Source of the DNA: Pseudomonas tumuqii
GTDB taxonomy: Bacteria; Pseudomonadota; Gammaproteobacteria; Pseudomonadales; Pseudomonadaceae
DNA: 64,000 bases
Assembly: GCF_013184545.1 (NCBI RefSeq)
Contig: NZ_JAAOJA010000016.1
Span: forward strand, 1 to 64,000
Direction of reading: 5' to 3'
The position numbers and the translations under genes were made by a program. Below, piece after piece: positions 26,601 to 35,074 of the stretch. The notes beneath the pieces are model-generated. The model saw only the letters and a list, made by a program, of their open reading frames with translations. It had not been told where the DNA came from and searched no databases. Within the stretch, counting starts at the first letter, position 1. Each line of letters begins with the position of its first letter.

Positions 26601-26791
26601 CACTGGCCATCTCCAGCGGCGCCGGCTCGGGCAGCCAGCACGCCATTGGTACCGGAGTACTCGGCGGCATGACCAGCGCCACCATTCTGGCGATTTTCTG
26701 GGTTCCCCTGTTCTTCGTCACGGTCTCTTCACTGTTCCACAGCAAGAAGAGCAAGAAGAGCGAAACACTCGTCGAGGAGCCGGCCCAATGA
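23651..26791 (+). CDS. ttgB: RND efflux inner-membrane transporter TtgB
   Basis: HAE1-type RND pump of 1046 residues, the family length, closest to TtgB/MexB/AcrB. Twelve TM helices in two halves with two large periplasmic loops. The proton-relay pair Asp-Asp is visible in GLLVDDAIVVVENV (about 400-414), and the N-terminal FFIDRPIFAWV is typical. It exports organic solvents, antibiotics and aromatic compounds. Three bases separate it from ttgA and it overlaps ttgC by 4. On the opposite strand is a 1400-codon open frame caused by codon bias, not a gene. Confidence 0.96.
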   Translation: MSKFFIDRPIFAWVIALVIMLVGALSLLKLPINQYPSIAPPAIAIAVNYPGASAQTVQDTVVQVIEQQLNGIDNLRYVTSESNSDGSMAITATFNQGTNPDTAQVQVQNKLNLATPLLPQEVQQQGIRVTKAVKNFLMVIGLVSQDGSMSKDDLANYIVSNMQDPISRTAGVGDFQVFGAQYAMRIWLDPAKLNNFQLTPVDVKTAIAAQNVQVSSGQLGGLPAVQGQQLNATIIGKTRLQSAEQFSAILLKVNPDGSQVRLGDVAEVSLGGENYGISAQFNGKPASGLAVKLATGANALETAKALRATIAELEPFFPPGMEVVFPYDTTPVVSESISGVVYTLLEAIALVFLVMYLFLQNFRATLITTMTVPVVLLGTFGVLAAFGFSINTLTMFGMVLAIGLLVDDAIVVVENVERVMAEEGLSPKEATRKSMGQIQGALVGIGLVLTAVLLPMAFFSGSTGVIYQQFSITIVSAMVLSVLVALIFTPALCATLLKPLGKGEHAPKRGFFGWFNRSFDRGVQRYERGVASMLRHKLPYLLAYLLIIVGMIVLFTRIPTAFLPEEDQGVLFAQVQTPAGSTAERTQVVVDEMRSHLLSEEADTVSSVFTVTGFNFAGRGQSSGMAFIMLKPWDQRSAENSVFNLAQRAQRHFFSLRDAMVFAFVPPAVMELGNASGFDVFLQDRAGVGHDKLMEARNQFLGMAAQSKVLAGVRPNGLNDEPQYQLSIDDERASALGVTLANINQTLSIALGGSYVNDFIDHGRVKKVYIQGQSSSRMSPEDLNKWYVRNDSGEMVPFSAFASGEWIYGAPKLTRYNGVAAMEILGTPAPGYSSGEAMAEVEALARKLPAGIGYSWTGLSYEERLSGSQAPALYALSLLMVFLCLAALYESWSIPIAVMLVVPLGILGALAATSMRGLSNDVYFQVGLLTTIGLASKNAILIVEFAKELHEQGRSLSDAAIEACRMRLRPIIMTSLAFGLGVVPLAISSGAGSGSQHAIGTGVLGGMTSATILAIFWVPLFFVTVSSLFHSKKSKKSETLVEEPAQ

Positions 26792-28236
26792 ACAAGACCC
26801 TCGTGTCCATCGCAGTCGCCAGCCTGATTCTCAGTGGCTGCTCGCTGATCCCCGATTACCAGCAACCGCCTGCGCCGATCGCCAGCCAATGGCCGCAGGG
26901 CCAGGCCTACGCGCCAAGCGAGGCGGCCGAGATCGCCGCCGCCGAGCAAGGCTGGCGCGACTACTTCCGTGATCCGGCCTTGCAGCAGTTGATCGAGCGC
27001 GCGTTGCTGAATAACCGCGACCTGCGCGTCGCCGCCTTGAATATCGAGGCCTACCGCGCGCAGTACCGCATCCAGCGCGCCGACTTGCTGCCGGCGGTCA
27101 GTGCGGATGGCAGCGGCAGCCGGCAACGCCTGCCCGCGAACGTTGCGCCAAGCGGTAGCGCCGGGATCAGCAGCCAGTATTCGGCGACCCTCGGCGTCAG
27201 TGCCTATGAACTGGATCTGTTCGGTCGCGTGCGCAGCCTCAGCCAGCAGGCACTGGAAACCTACCTGTCCAGCGAAGAGGCGCGGCGCTCCACGCAAATC
27301 AGCCTGGTCGCCAGTGTCGCCAATGCCTACCTGACCTGGCAGGCCGATCAAGCCCTGCTGCAGCTGACCGAAGACACCCTCAGCACCTACGAGGAAAGCT
27401 ACCAGCTGACCCTGCGCAGCAGCGAGATCGGCGTGGCGTCGGCGCTCGACCTGAGCCAGTCGCGCACCTCGGTGGAAGCGGCCCGGGTCAAACTGGCGCA
27501 ATATCAGCGCCTGGTCGCGCAGGATCGCAACGGCCTTACCCTGCTTCTGGGCAGCGGCCTGCCGGCGGATCTGCCAGCCAGTCAGCCACTCGATGCCGAG
27601 CTGCTCAGCCAAGTGCCGGCCGGGCTGCCGTCGGACCTGCTGCAACGGCGCCCGGACATTCTCGAAGCCGAGCACCTGCTCAAGGCGGCCAACGCCAACA
27701 TCGGTGCGGCGCGGGCGGCGTTCTTCCCGAGCATCAGCCTGACTGCCAATGCCGGCAGCCTCAGCCCGGATCTCTCCGGGCTATTCGGCGGCGGCTCCGG
27801 CACCTGGCTGTTCCAGCCGCAGATCAGCCTGCCGATCTTCAATGCCGGCAGCCTGCGGGCCAGCCTGGATTACGCGAAGATCCAGAAGGACATCAGCGTC
27901 GCCCGCTACGAGAAGAGCATCCAGACCGCCTTTCAGGAAGTTGCCGACGGCTTGGCGGCCCGCCAGACCTACCAGCAGCAACTCCAGGCCCAGCGTGATC
28001 TGGTCGAAGCCAACCAGGACTATTACCGCCTGGCCGAGCGCCGCTACCGCATCGGCATCGACAGCAACCTGACCTTCCTCGATGCCCAGCGCTCGTTGTT
28101 CAGCGCGCAACAGGCGCTGATCACCGATCGGCTGGCGCAGCTGACCAGCGAAGTGAACCTGTACAAGGCGCTCGGCGGTGGCTGGCGCGAACGCAGCGAC
28201 CAGGCCGCGCGGGTACCCGTACCCGCGGAGGGTTGA
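26788..28236 (+). CDS. ttgC: Outer-membrane efflux channel TtgC
   Basis: TolC/OprM-family lipoprotein of 482 residues with lipobox LSGC (Cys about 18). Two outer-membrane-efflux repeats (about 65-255 and 275-465) give the alpha-barrel; the conserved QRRPDI-type motif appears as LQRRPDILEAEHLL near 290. The ATG overlaps the ttgB stop (ATGA). Trimeric exit duct of the TtgABC pump. Confidence 0.95.
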   Translation: MNKTLVSIAVASLILSGCSLIPDYQQPPAPIASQWPQGQAYAPSEAAEIAAAEQGWRDYFRDPALQQLIERALLNNRDLRVAALNIEAYRAQYRIQRADLLPAVSADGSGSRQRLPANVAPSGSAGISSQYSATLGVSAYELDLFGRVRSLSQQALETYLSSEEARRSTQISLVASVANAYLTWQADQALLQLTEDTLSTYEESYQLTLRSSEIGVASALDLSQSRTSVEAARVKLAQYQRLVAQDRNGLTLLLGSGLPADLPASQPLDAELLSQVPAGLPSDLLQRRPDILEAEHLLKAANANIGAARAAFFPSISLTANAGSLSPDLSGLFGGGSGTWLFQPQISLPIFNAGSLRASLDYAKIQKDISVARYEKSIQTAFQEVADGLAARQTYQQQLQAQRDLVEANQDYYRLAERRYRIGIDSNLTFLDAQRSLFSAQQALITDRLAQLTSEVNLYKALGGGWRERSDQAARVPVPAEG

Positions 28237-28323
28237 TAGACAGCGGCTGATCGCTCCGCAGTGAATGACCGGGGCGGTTGGCCGCCGCCCGTCCAGGCCG
28301 GCCGCGCTTATGCAACAGCCGCA

Positions 28324-29106
28324 CTAGTTGGCTTCCAGCACCACCCCTTCCAGGCCCAGCACTTCGCCGGCATCCGAGTAGATGCCGCAGCCGCGCTCGA
28401 GTACCGGGCGCTCGCTGCCATCGGCACACACCAGGCGGTAGCGCATGACAAAGGCGCGACGGTCGCCGAGGCCTTGCTGCACCTCATGCCAGACCCGTTC
28501 GCGATCCGCCGGATGGATCAGGCTATTGAAGGTCAGGCTGTTGCTGTCGATCAGTTGCTGCGGGGCATAGCCGGTCAGTTGCAGGCAGCCGGCGCTGACG
28601 TACTCCATGCTCCAGTGGCGGTTGTTGCGACAGCGGTAGATCATCAGCGGCAAGCCATCGAGCAGGTTGCTCAGGCTGCGGTGACGGGCCTGCAGCGCCT
28701 GTCGCTGCGGCATCTGCTCGCTGATGTCGCCCAGGCTGGCGACAAAGCCCGCGCCCTGGCGGCGCAAGCGCACCTCGGCCCAGCACAGCTCCCCCGAGCG
28801 GCGCAGATAGCGCAGCAACAGCAGCTGGACACCACTGCCGGCGTCTTGCAGCGCCTGCTGCCACCGCGGCTGATCCTCGATATGCAGGAACTGCGCATGG
28901 CTGCGCTGCAGGCACTCCGCCGCGGCATAGCCGCTCAACTCTTCCCAGCTGCGATTGAGCCGGAGCATGCGCCCGTGTCGATCCAGGCGCACCAGCGCCA
29001 GCGGCAGTGCATCGATGCAGTCATCCCAGCTGGCGCCGGGCGACTGCGCCGGTTCGCGGGCGGTCAGCCAGGCCCAACCCTGCTGCCAGGCGTGCGTCAG
29101 TTTCAT
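28324..29106 (-). CDS. Tandem PAS-domain protein without output domain
   Basis: Soluble protein of 260 residues made of two PAS domains (about 28-130 and 143-258), with LALVRLDRHGRMLRLNRSWEELSGY and LIHPADRERVWHEV as typical segments. No kinase, GGDEF, EAL or DNA-binding domain follows, so it may sense a signal and act through protein contacts. It is the third gene of the histidine kinase-response regulator operon and overlaps the regulator gene in ATGA. The role is not known. Confidence 0.8.
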   Translation of the reverse strand: MKLTHAWQQGWAWLTAREPAQSPGASWDDCIDALPLALVRLDRHGRMLRLNRSWEELSGYAAAECLQRSHAQFLHIEDQPRWQQALQDAGSGVQLLLLRYLRRSGELCWAEVRLRRQGAGFVASLGDISEQMPQRQALQARHRSLSNLLDGLPLMIYRCRNNRHWSMEYVSAGCLQLTGYAPQQLIDSNSLTFNSLIHPADRERVWHEVQQGLGDRRAFVMRYRLVCADGSERPVLERGCGIYSDAGEVLGLEGVVLEAN

Positions 29107-29771
29107 GGCCGCTCTCCGCTGGCGGGGCCGGGCAAGCCGTGGCGATGCACCCAGGCCGCCAGTTCCAGGCGCGAGTGCAGGTCGAGTTTGCCCAGCAGGT
29201 GCTTGACATGGATTTTCACCGTGCCGTCGCTGATCCCCAGTTGCCGGGCGATCAGCTTGTTGTTCATGCCCTCGGCAATCAGCGCCAGGGTCTGCTGCTC
29301 GCGCTCGGTCAGCTCCACCGCCGGTGCCGCCGTCAGCGCTGCGGTATCGCGCAGGCCGTTGGCCAGCAGCACCAGTAGCGCCTGGTCCAGCGGCGCGCGG
29401 CCACTGCGGCAGGCTTGCAGGGTGGCCAGCAGCGCTTCCGGCTCGCCGTCCTTGAGCAGGTAGCCATCGGCTCCGGCATGCAGCGCGGCCAACAGGTCAG
29501 CGCGGGCGGCCGAGGCGGTCAACACCAGCACCGGACACTCCGGCAGCTCGCGCTTGAGCGCGCCGAGGGTGGCCAGGCCACCGAGGCCGGGCATGTGCCA
29601 GTCGAGCAGGACCATATCCGGCTGCAGCTCGCGGGCCAGTTGCAACCCCGCCTGGCCCTCGCTGGCCATGCCGACCACGAGAAAATCGCCACTGGCGCTC
29701 AACAGTTCGGCCAGCCCACGGCGCAGCAACGGGTGATCATCGACCAGCAACAACCGCCAGGGCTCGCTCAT
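29103..29771 (-). CDS. NarL/FixJ-family response regulator
   Basis: Response regulator of 222 residues: receiver domain (about 1-125) with acidic pair in LLLVDDHPLL and phosphoacceptor Asp in MVLLDWHMPG (about 57), and a LuxR-type helix-turn-helix (about 145-205; LTEREQQTLALIAEGMNNKL). The start at 29771 overlaps the kinase stop (ATGA). Its operon is divergent from tmm, so control of methylated-amine or respiratory genes is possible, but no NarL heptamer was identified nearby. Confidence 0.9.
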   Translation of the reverse strand: MSEPWRLLLVDDHPLLRRGLAELLSASGDFLVVGMASEGQAGLQLARELQPDMVLLDWHMPGLGGLATLGALKRELPECPVLVLTASAARADLLAALHAGADGYLLKDGEPEALLATLQACRSGRAPLDQALLVLLANGLRDTAALTAAPAVELTEREQQTLALIAEGMNNKLIARQLGISDGTVKIHVKHLLGKLDLHSRLELAAWVHRHGLPGPASGERP

Positions 29772-30886
29772 GCGCGCCTCCAGCACAGCTGGATGCAAGT
29801 GCCGTGCGGCTGTTGCGCCAGTATCTGCAACTGCGCACCGATGGCGGCGGCGCGCTCGCGCATGATGCGCAGGCCGAAATGACCATCGCTGGGCAGATCG
29901 CCAGGCATGCCGACGCCATCGTCCCGCACCTGCACCTCGATCCCGCCAGGCGCCTGCAGGCGCAGGCTGACCAGCACCCGCCGCGCATGGGAGTGGCGCA
30001 CCACATTGGCCAGGGCTTCGCGGATGATCTGCAGGATCTGCAGTTCGGCTTCGCTGCCCAGCGCATCGGCGGCCAGGCGGTTGTCCAGGGTAAACACGCA
30101 ACTGCTGCGCCGGGCGAATTCCTCCACCGTGGCCTCCAGCGCCTGGCGCAGGGTGCAGCCGTCCATGGTCAGGCGCGCGGTACTGATCAGCTCGCGCACC
30201 TGACGGTGCATGAGCTGCAGGGTCTGGCGCAGATCGACCAGCATGGCGTCGGCCTGCTCACGCGCCGCCGGCTGCGCCAATACCGCCTGCAGACGGCAGG
30301 CGCGAATCTGCAGATAAGCCAGCTGCTGCGCCACACTGTCGTGCAGCTCGCGGGCCAGCACGCCGCGCTCGGCCGCCAGCTCGCGGCGGCGTAACTGGCG
30401 ATCCTGGCTAAAGGCCCGCAGCACCTCGGCCAGTTGCACCGCGACGGCCGCCAGTTCGGCGCGCGCCGCGCGACCCGGCGAGCGCGGGTAAGCCAGCAGC
30501 AACAGGGCCTGACGCTCCTCGGCCAACTCCAGGCCGGACAACAGGTGGTAGCGCCCGTTCGCCTGGCAGACCGAACACGGCTGCACGCCCGCCAGGGCGG
30601 CCGGGTTCAGGGCCGCGCCATGCAGTGGGCAGTCGGCCAGCTCGCCGGTTGCCCCCAGCTGGCGCCAGCCGCCGGCCTGGGGCAAGAGCAGCGCGGCATG
30701 GCGGGCGCCCAACGCGGCCGGCAACAGCGCCAGCAGCTGTTGCAGCGGCGCATCGCTGCCCGGCTGCTGCAACAGGCGCAGCGGCAGATGGTGCAAGGCG
30801 CCCTGCCAGTCTTGCCGGCGCGCCTCGCTCTGACCGCGCCAACCGCTCCACAGCGAGGCGCGGCTACGACTCAGTGTTATCAGCAT
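29768..30886 (-). CDS. NarX-type cytoplasmic sensor histidine kinase
   Basis: Histidine kinase of 372 residues. The N-terminal GAF-like domain (about 30-160) carries a Cys86-x2-His89 and Cys104-x2-Cys107 set, like a metal or iron-sulfur site. HisKA_3 dimerisation follows, with phosphoacceptor His182 in LARELHDSVAQQLAYL, then HATPase (N box REALANVVRHSHA, G box VRDDGVGM). No TM helix, unlike NarX, so it senses a cytoplasmic signal. The start at 30886 has GGAGG seven bases upstream. Operon order kinase, regulator, PAS protein. Confidence 0.88.
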   Translation of the reverse strand: MLITLSRSRASLWSGWRGQSEARRQDWQGALHHLPLRLLQQPGSDAPLQQLLALLPAALGARHAALLLPQAGGWRQLGATGELADCPLHGAALNPAALAGVQPCSVCQANGRYHLLSGLELAEERQALLLLAYPRSPGRAARAELAAVAVQLAEVLRAFSQDRQLRRRELAAERGVLARELHDSVAQQLAYLQIRACRLQAVLAQPAAREQADAMLVDLRQTLQLMHRQVRELISTARLTMDGCTLRQALEATVEEFARRSSCVFTLDNRLAADALGSEAELQILQIIREALANVVRHSHARRVLVSLRLQAPGGIEVQVRDDGVGMPGDLPSDGHFGLRIMRERAAAIGAQLQILAQQPHGTCIQLCWRRA

Positions 30887-30981
30887 CCGCCCTCCTCCGC
30901 GCACAGCCACTGCCTGGTCTCTGAGCAAGTTCCATGCCCCGTGCGCGGCAGACCGCCCAACCCACCTAAAAGAAACTAAAT

Positions 30982-30994
30982 TTCCCTACAGGAA
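30982..30994. promoter_or_regulatory. TTCC-N5-GGAA operator, kinase-proximal copy
   Basis: TTCCCTACAGGAA, the core of the composite operator seen across the methylated-amine locus. A third TTC half-site is present about six or seven bases further on but weak. It is 96 bases before the kinase start and 238 before tmm. Confidence 0.5.
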
Positions 30995-31173
30995 CTATTT
31001 TTCAGACATTGCAGCCGCGCATTAACGCACCAACAACAGGCAGCCATGCCTGCTCATGGCGCAGTGCGCCTAGGCTGGCTCGCCCCTTGGCGGGTGCGGA
31101 TTCGCCGGCAACTACCCACAACAGGGTATCCCCAACAGGAGAGTTTCCTTGCAGGCTGACTCCACTAGCTTAT

Positions 31174-31197
31174 TTCCCACAGAGAAAGATTGTTTCT
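31174..31197. promoter_or_regulatory. Composite operator TTCC-N5-AGAA-N7-TTCT upstream of tmm
   Basis: TTCC at 31174-31177, AGAA at 31183-31186 and TTCT at 31194-31197 keep the spacing found at the dmm, gmaS and purU promoters. Within it, GAGAAA and TTTCTC form a perfect inverted repeat around GATTG (31182-31198). It ends 34 bases before the tmm start codon. Confidence 0.6.
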
Positions 31198-31231
31198 CAT
31201 AACCCCTTCAAGAGCTTCGAGGAGAACCAGC

Positions 31232-32602
31232 ATGTCCACTCGCGTTGCCATCATCGGCGCCGGCCCCTGCGGCCTGGCCCAACTGCGTGCCTTCCAGTCC
31301 GCCGCCGCCAAAGGCGCGGAGATTCCCGAGCTGGTGTGCTTCGAGAAACAGGCGGACTGGGGCGGCATGTGGAACTACACCTGGCGTACCGGCCTGGACG
31401 AGCACGGCGAGCCGGTACACGGCAGCATGTACCGTTACCTGTGGTCCAACGGACCGAAGGAGTGCCTGGAATTCGCCGACTACACCTTTGACGAGCATTT
31501 CGGCCGCCCCATCGGCTCCTACCCGCCGCGCGAAGTGCTCTGGGACTACATCCAGGGTCGGGTGGAAAAGGCCGGCGTACGCCCGTACATCCGCTTCAAC
31601 AGCGCCGTGCGGATGGTCGAGTTCGACGAGGCCAGCGGCCTGTTCAGCGTCACCGTGCATGACCACGCCAGCGACCTGACCTATAGCGAAAACTTCGACT
31701 ACGTGATCTGCGCCAGCGGCCATTTCTCCACGCCGAACGTGCCCTACTTCAAGGGTTTCGAGAGCTTCGGCGGGCGCGTGCTGCATGCCCATGACTTTCG
31801 CGATGCGCTGGAATTCAAGGGCAAGGATGTCCTGGTGGTCGGCAGCAGCTACTCCGCCGAAGACATCGGTTCGCAGTGCTACAAGTACGGGGCGCGCTCG
31901 ATCACCAGCTGCTACCGCAGTGCGCCCATGGGCTACAAATGGCCGGCCAACTGGGAAGAGAAACCGCTGCTGCAACGGGTCGAAGGCGACACCGCCTACT
32001 TCGCCGACGGCAGCCACAAGCACGTCGACGCGATCATTCTGTGCACCGGCTACCAGCATCATTTCTCCTTCCTGCCCGAGTCGCTGCGGCTGAAGACCGA
32101 CAACCGCCTGTGGCCGCTCAACCTGTACCAGGGCATTTTCTGGGAGAACAACCCCAAGCTGCTGTACCTCGGCATGCAGGACCAGTGGTACAGCTTCAAC
32201 ATGTTCGATGCCCAGGCCTGGTTCGCCCGCGACGTGATCCTCGGCCGCATCGCCCTGCCGGAACAAGCCGCGCGCCTGGCCGATGACCAGGCCTGGCGCG
32301 CCCGCGAGGACCAGCTGCAGAACGCGCAGGAAATGTTCGAGTTCCAGGGCGCCTACATCCAGCAACTGATCGACGCCACCGACTACCCGAGCTTCGATAT
32401 CGGCGCGGTGAACCAGACCTTCCTCGAATGGAAGCACGACAAGTACGAAGACATCATGGGCTACCGCAACAAGTGCTACCGCTCGCTGATGACCGGCACC
32501 CAGGCGGCGCCCCATCACACGCCCTGGCTGGACGCGCTGGACGACTCGCTGGCGGCCTACCTGGCAGCGCAACCCGCACCCGTCCTGAAAAGCGTGGGCT
32601 GA
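31232..32602 (+). CDS. tmm: Trimethylamine monooxygenase
   Basis: Flavin monooxygenase of 456 residues that oxidises trimethylamine to trimethylamine N-oxide with NADPH and O2. FAD motif GAGPCG at 9-14, FMO signature F179-GGRVLH-AHDF189, NADPH motif GSSYSA at 204-209. Tyr207 corresponds to the mobile Tyr reported in bacterial Tmm. The start at 31232 has GAGGAG seven bases upstream. The next gene is tdm, which cleaves the TMAO product, as in Roseobacter and Methylocella clusters. Confidence 0.94.
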   Translation: MSTRVAIIGAGPCGLAQLRAFQSAAAKGAEIPELVCFEKQADWGGMWNYTWRTGLDEHGEPVHGSMYRYLWSNGPKECLEFADYTFDEHFGRPIGSYPPREVLWDYIQGRVEKAGVRPYIRFNSAVRMVEFDEASGLFSVTVHDHASDLTYSENFDYVICASGHFSTPNVPYFKGFESFGGRVLHAHDFRDALEFKGKDVLVVGSSYSAEDIGSQCYKYGARSITSCYRSAPMGYKWPANWEEKPLLQRVEGDTAYFADGSHKHVDAIILCTGYQHHFSFLPESLRLKTDNRLWPLNLYQGIFWENNPKLLYLGMQDQWYSFNMFDAQAWFARDVILGRIALPEQAARLADDQAWRAREDQLQNAQEMFEFQGAYIQQLIDATDYPSFDIGAVNQTFLEWKHDKYEDIMGYRNKCYRSLMTGTQAAPHHTPWLDALDDSLAAYLAAQPAPVLKSVG

Positions 32603-32656
32603 GCGGATGCCCCGGACCCATGCGCCGCGGCGCACCTCCCTGCACAGGATGAGCCT

Positions 32657-35002
32657 ATGAACCTGCCCGTGACCTCCCGCCCGCGCGAGCCGGCGCTGTT
32701 CGCCCGCGCGCCAGCACTCGAACGCCACCGCGTGGCCCCCGGCGGGCTAACGGTGATCGCCCTGGAGCCAGGCGATTACCTGGACGTGATCGACGTAGAG
32801 GGCGACCAACATGCCGAGCTGCTGGCCTTCGACAGCCAGGGCCGCAGCGCCCTGGGTGCCCTCGGCCTGAGAGGCAATCCGGCCGCGCGCTTCATTGCCG
32901 CGCTGCTGGCCAACGGCAGCAGCGAATCGGCGCACATGCGCCTGGGTCTGAGCCGCCACGCCATCGACTGCCGTCACCTGCCGGATGCCGCCACCCTCTG
33001 GACCGCGCAGTCGCCCGCGGGGCACAGCCGCAGACTCGACGCCAGTGCCGCGCTGGTGGTGCTGGTCGCCGCGCCCGGCGGCGCTAGCCCGGTGGACAGC
33101 CAGGCCCGTGCCAGCGAACTGCAACTGCTGATCAAGCGCGCCAACCCGCGCAGCGTACTGGCGCCAGCGCTGCCCGCGCCGCTCGGCGAGGTGGTCGACG
33201 AATTCACCCTGCAGCCCGGCACGGCCCGTGATTACCGGGTCAGCGCCGGCCAGTACATCCAGGTTCTCGACGTCGCCGGCCGCCAGTGTTCGGACTTCGT
33301 CGCCCTGGACCAGCGTGGCCTGGATGACGGGCGCGAGATCGAGCTCGATCCGACCGTCACCCGCACCCTGAATGGCAACGCCTATCCGGGCCCGGGGCTG
33401 TTCAGCAAGTTCTTCGACCGGCACATGCAGCCGATGCTGGAGGTGGTGCGCGACACCGTCGGCCGCCACGACACCTTCGGCCTGGCCTGCGCCGCCCGCT
33501 ACTACGAGAGCCAGGGCTACTTCGGCCACGCCAACTGCAGCGACAACCTCAGCCGCGCCCTCGCCAGCCATGGCGTCGCCCCACGGCCCGGCTGGGCGGC
33601 GATCAACTTCTTCTTCAATACCGCCGTCGATGCCCAGCAGCAGCTGACCTTCGACGAGCCCTGGTCGCTCCCCGGCGACTACGTGCTGATGCGCGCCATG
33701 ACCGATTTGGTCTGCGCCAGCAGCTCGTGCCCGGACGACATCGACCCGGCCAACGGCTGGCAACCCACCGACATTCACATCCGTGTGTACAGCGCAAAGG
33801 AGCGTTTCAGTATCGCCATGGCCACCCGAAAAACGCCCGATGCCGACCCGGTTTTGACCCGCGAAAGCGCCTTTCATCCCGGCACCTCGGCCCTTACCGG
33901 CAACTTCATCGACTACCGCGGCTGGTGGACGCCGACCCACTTCAACGGCTTCGGCGCCATCGAGGAATACCACGGCTGCCGCGAGCGCGTGGCGGTGATG
34001 GACCTCTCCGCCCTGCGCAAATTCGAGGTGCTCGGCCCGGACGCCGAGGCGCTGCTCAACTACTGCCTGACCCGCGATGTGCGCAAGCTGGCGGTCGGCC
34101 AGGTGGTCTACTCGGCGATGTGCTACGAGCACGGCGGCATGCTCGACGACGGCACCCTGCTGCGCCTCGGCGCGGACGCCTTCCGCTGGATCTGCGGCGA
34201 GGACTACGCCGGCGTCTGGCTGCGCGAGCAGGCGGCAAAACTCGGCATGAAGGTGTGGATCAAGTCGGCCTCCGAGCAGATCCACAACATCGCCGTGCAG
34301 GGGCCGAAAAGCCGCGAACTGCTGAGCCAGATGATCTGGACCCCGGCCACCCAGCCGGCGCTGACCGAGCTGGGCTGGTTCCGCTTCCTCAACGGTCGCC
34401 TCGACGACTACAACGGCTGTCCGCTGATGGTTTCGCGCACCGGCTACACCGGCGAGCTGGGCTACGAGATCTGGTGCCACCCGGACGATGCGCCGCAGGT
34501 CTGGAGCCGCCTCTGGCAACTGGGCGAACCGCTCGGCCTGGTGCCACTGGGGCTGGAGGCGCTGGACAGCCTGCGTATCGAGGCCGGACTGGTCTTCGCC
34601 GGCTATGAGTTCTGCGACCAGACCGATCCCTTCGAGGCCGGCATCGGCTTCTGCGTACCGCTGAAATCCAAGCAGGATGACTTCATCGGCCGCGAGGCCC
34701 TGCTGCGCCGCAGCGCCAACCCGCAGCGCAAGCTGGTCGGCCTGCGCCTGGATGGCAACGAGCAGGCGCACCACGGCGATTGCGTGCACGTCGGCCGCGC
34801 CCAGGTCGGGGTGATCACCAGCGCCACCCGCTCACCCCTGCTGGGCCAGAACATCGCCCTGTGCCGGCTGGATATTGGCTACTGCGAACCCGGCACCCGG
34901 GTGGAAATCGGCAAGCTGGACGGCCAGCAGAAACGCCTCGGCGCGACCGTGGGCAGCAGCACGGTCGCCTACGACCCGGAGAAAACCCGGGTACGCAGCT
35001 AA
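32657..35002 (+). CDS. tdm: Trimethylamine N-oxide demethylase (aldolase)
   Basis: Two-domain protein of 781 residues: N-terminal DUF1989-type domain (about 190-385, with an upstream related segment 20-165) and C-terminal GcvT tetrahydrofolate-binding domain (about 410-775). Tdm splits TMAO into dimethylamine and formaldehyde, which the GcvT part transfers to THF. Cys278, Cys294 and Cys358 have the 16- and 64-residue spacing of the zinc cysteines of Methylocella TDM. It follows tmm by 54 bases. The fusion architecture is diagnostic. Confidence 0.93.
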   Translation: MNLPVTSRPREPALFARAPALERHRVAPGGLTVIALEPGDYLDVIDVEGDQHAELLAFDSQGRSALGALGLRGNPAARFIAALLANGSSESAHMRLGLSRHAIDCRHLPDAATLWTAQSPAGHSRRLDASAALVVLVAAPGGASPVDSQARASELQLLIKRANPRSVLAPALPAPLGEVVDEFTLQPGTARDYRVSAGQYIQVLDVAGRQCSDFVALDQRGLDDGREIELDPTVTRTLNGNAYPGPGLFSKFFDRHMQPMLEVVRDTVGRHDTFGLACAARYYESQGYFGHANCSDNLSRALASHGVAPRPGWAAINFFFNTAVDAQQQLTFDEPWSLPGDYVLMRAMTDLVCASSSCPDDIDPANGWQPTDIHIRVYSAKERFSIAMATRKTPDADPVLTRESAFHPGTSALTGNFIDYRGWWTPTHFNGFGAIEEYHGCRERVAVMDLSALRKFEVLGPDAEALLNYCLTRDVRKLAVGQVVYSAMCYEHGGMLDDGTLLRLGADAFRWICGEDYAGVWLREQAAKLGMKVWIKSASEQIHNIAVQGPKSRELLSQMIWTPATQPALTELGWFRFLNGRLDDYNGCPLMVSRTGYTGELGYEIWCHPDDAPQVWSRLWQLGEPLGLVPLGLEALDSLRIEAGLVFAGYEFCDQTDPFEAGIGFCVPLKSKQDDFIGREALLRRSANPQRKLVGLRLDGNEQAHHGDCVHVGRAQVGVITSATRSPLLGQNIALCRLDIGYCEPGTRVEIGKLDGQQKRLGATVGSSTVAYDPEKTRVRS

Positions 35003-35074
35003 TCGAAAGGCTGCTTGGCCGGAGAATTGCTAACGATCTGTCGCAGTACTCACCGCAGCGAGGAGAAGTGGCCA

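Larger units (their letters stand above)
30887..31231. other. Divergent promoter region between the two-component operon and tmm
   Basis: Non-coding 345 bp. It contains three TTCC-type operator candidates (30982-30994, a degenerate one at 31129-31141, and the full composite at 31174-31197). The kinase promoter is presumably near 30890-30980. No terminator or gene is seen. Confidence 0.5.

Noticed and set aside
22430..26641. A 1403-codon open frame on the minus strand opposite ttgA and ttgB
   Set aside because: It is a shadow of strong GC3 codon bias in ttgAB; the peptide is His/Gln/Asp/Gly-rich, without domains, and the true genes on the plus strand are unmistakable.
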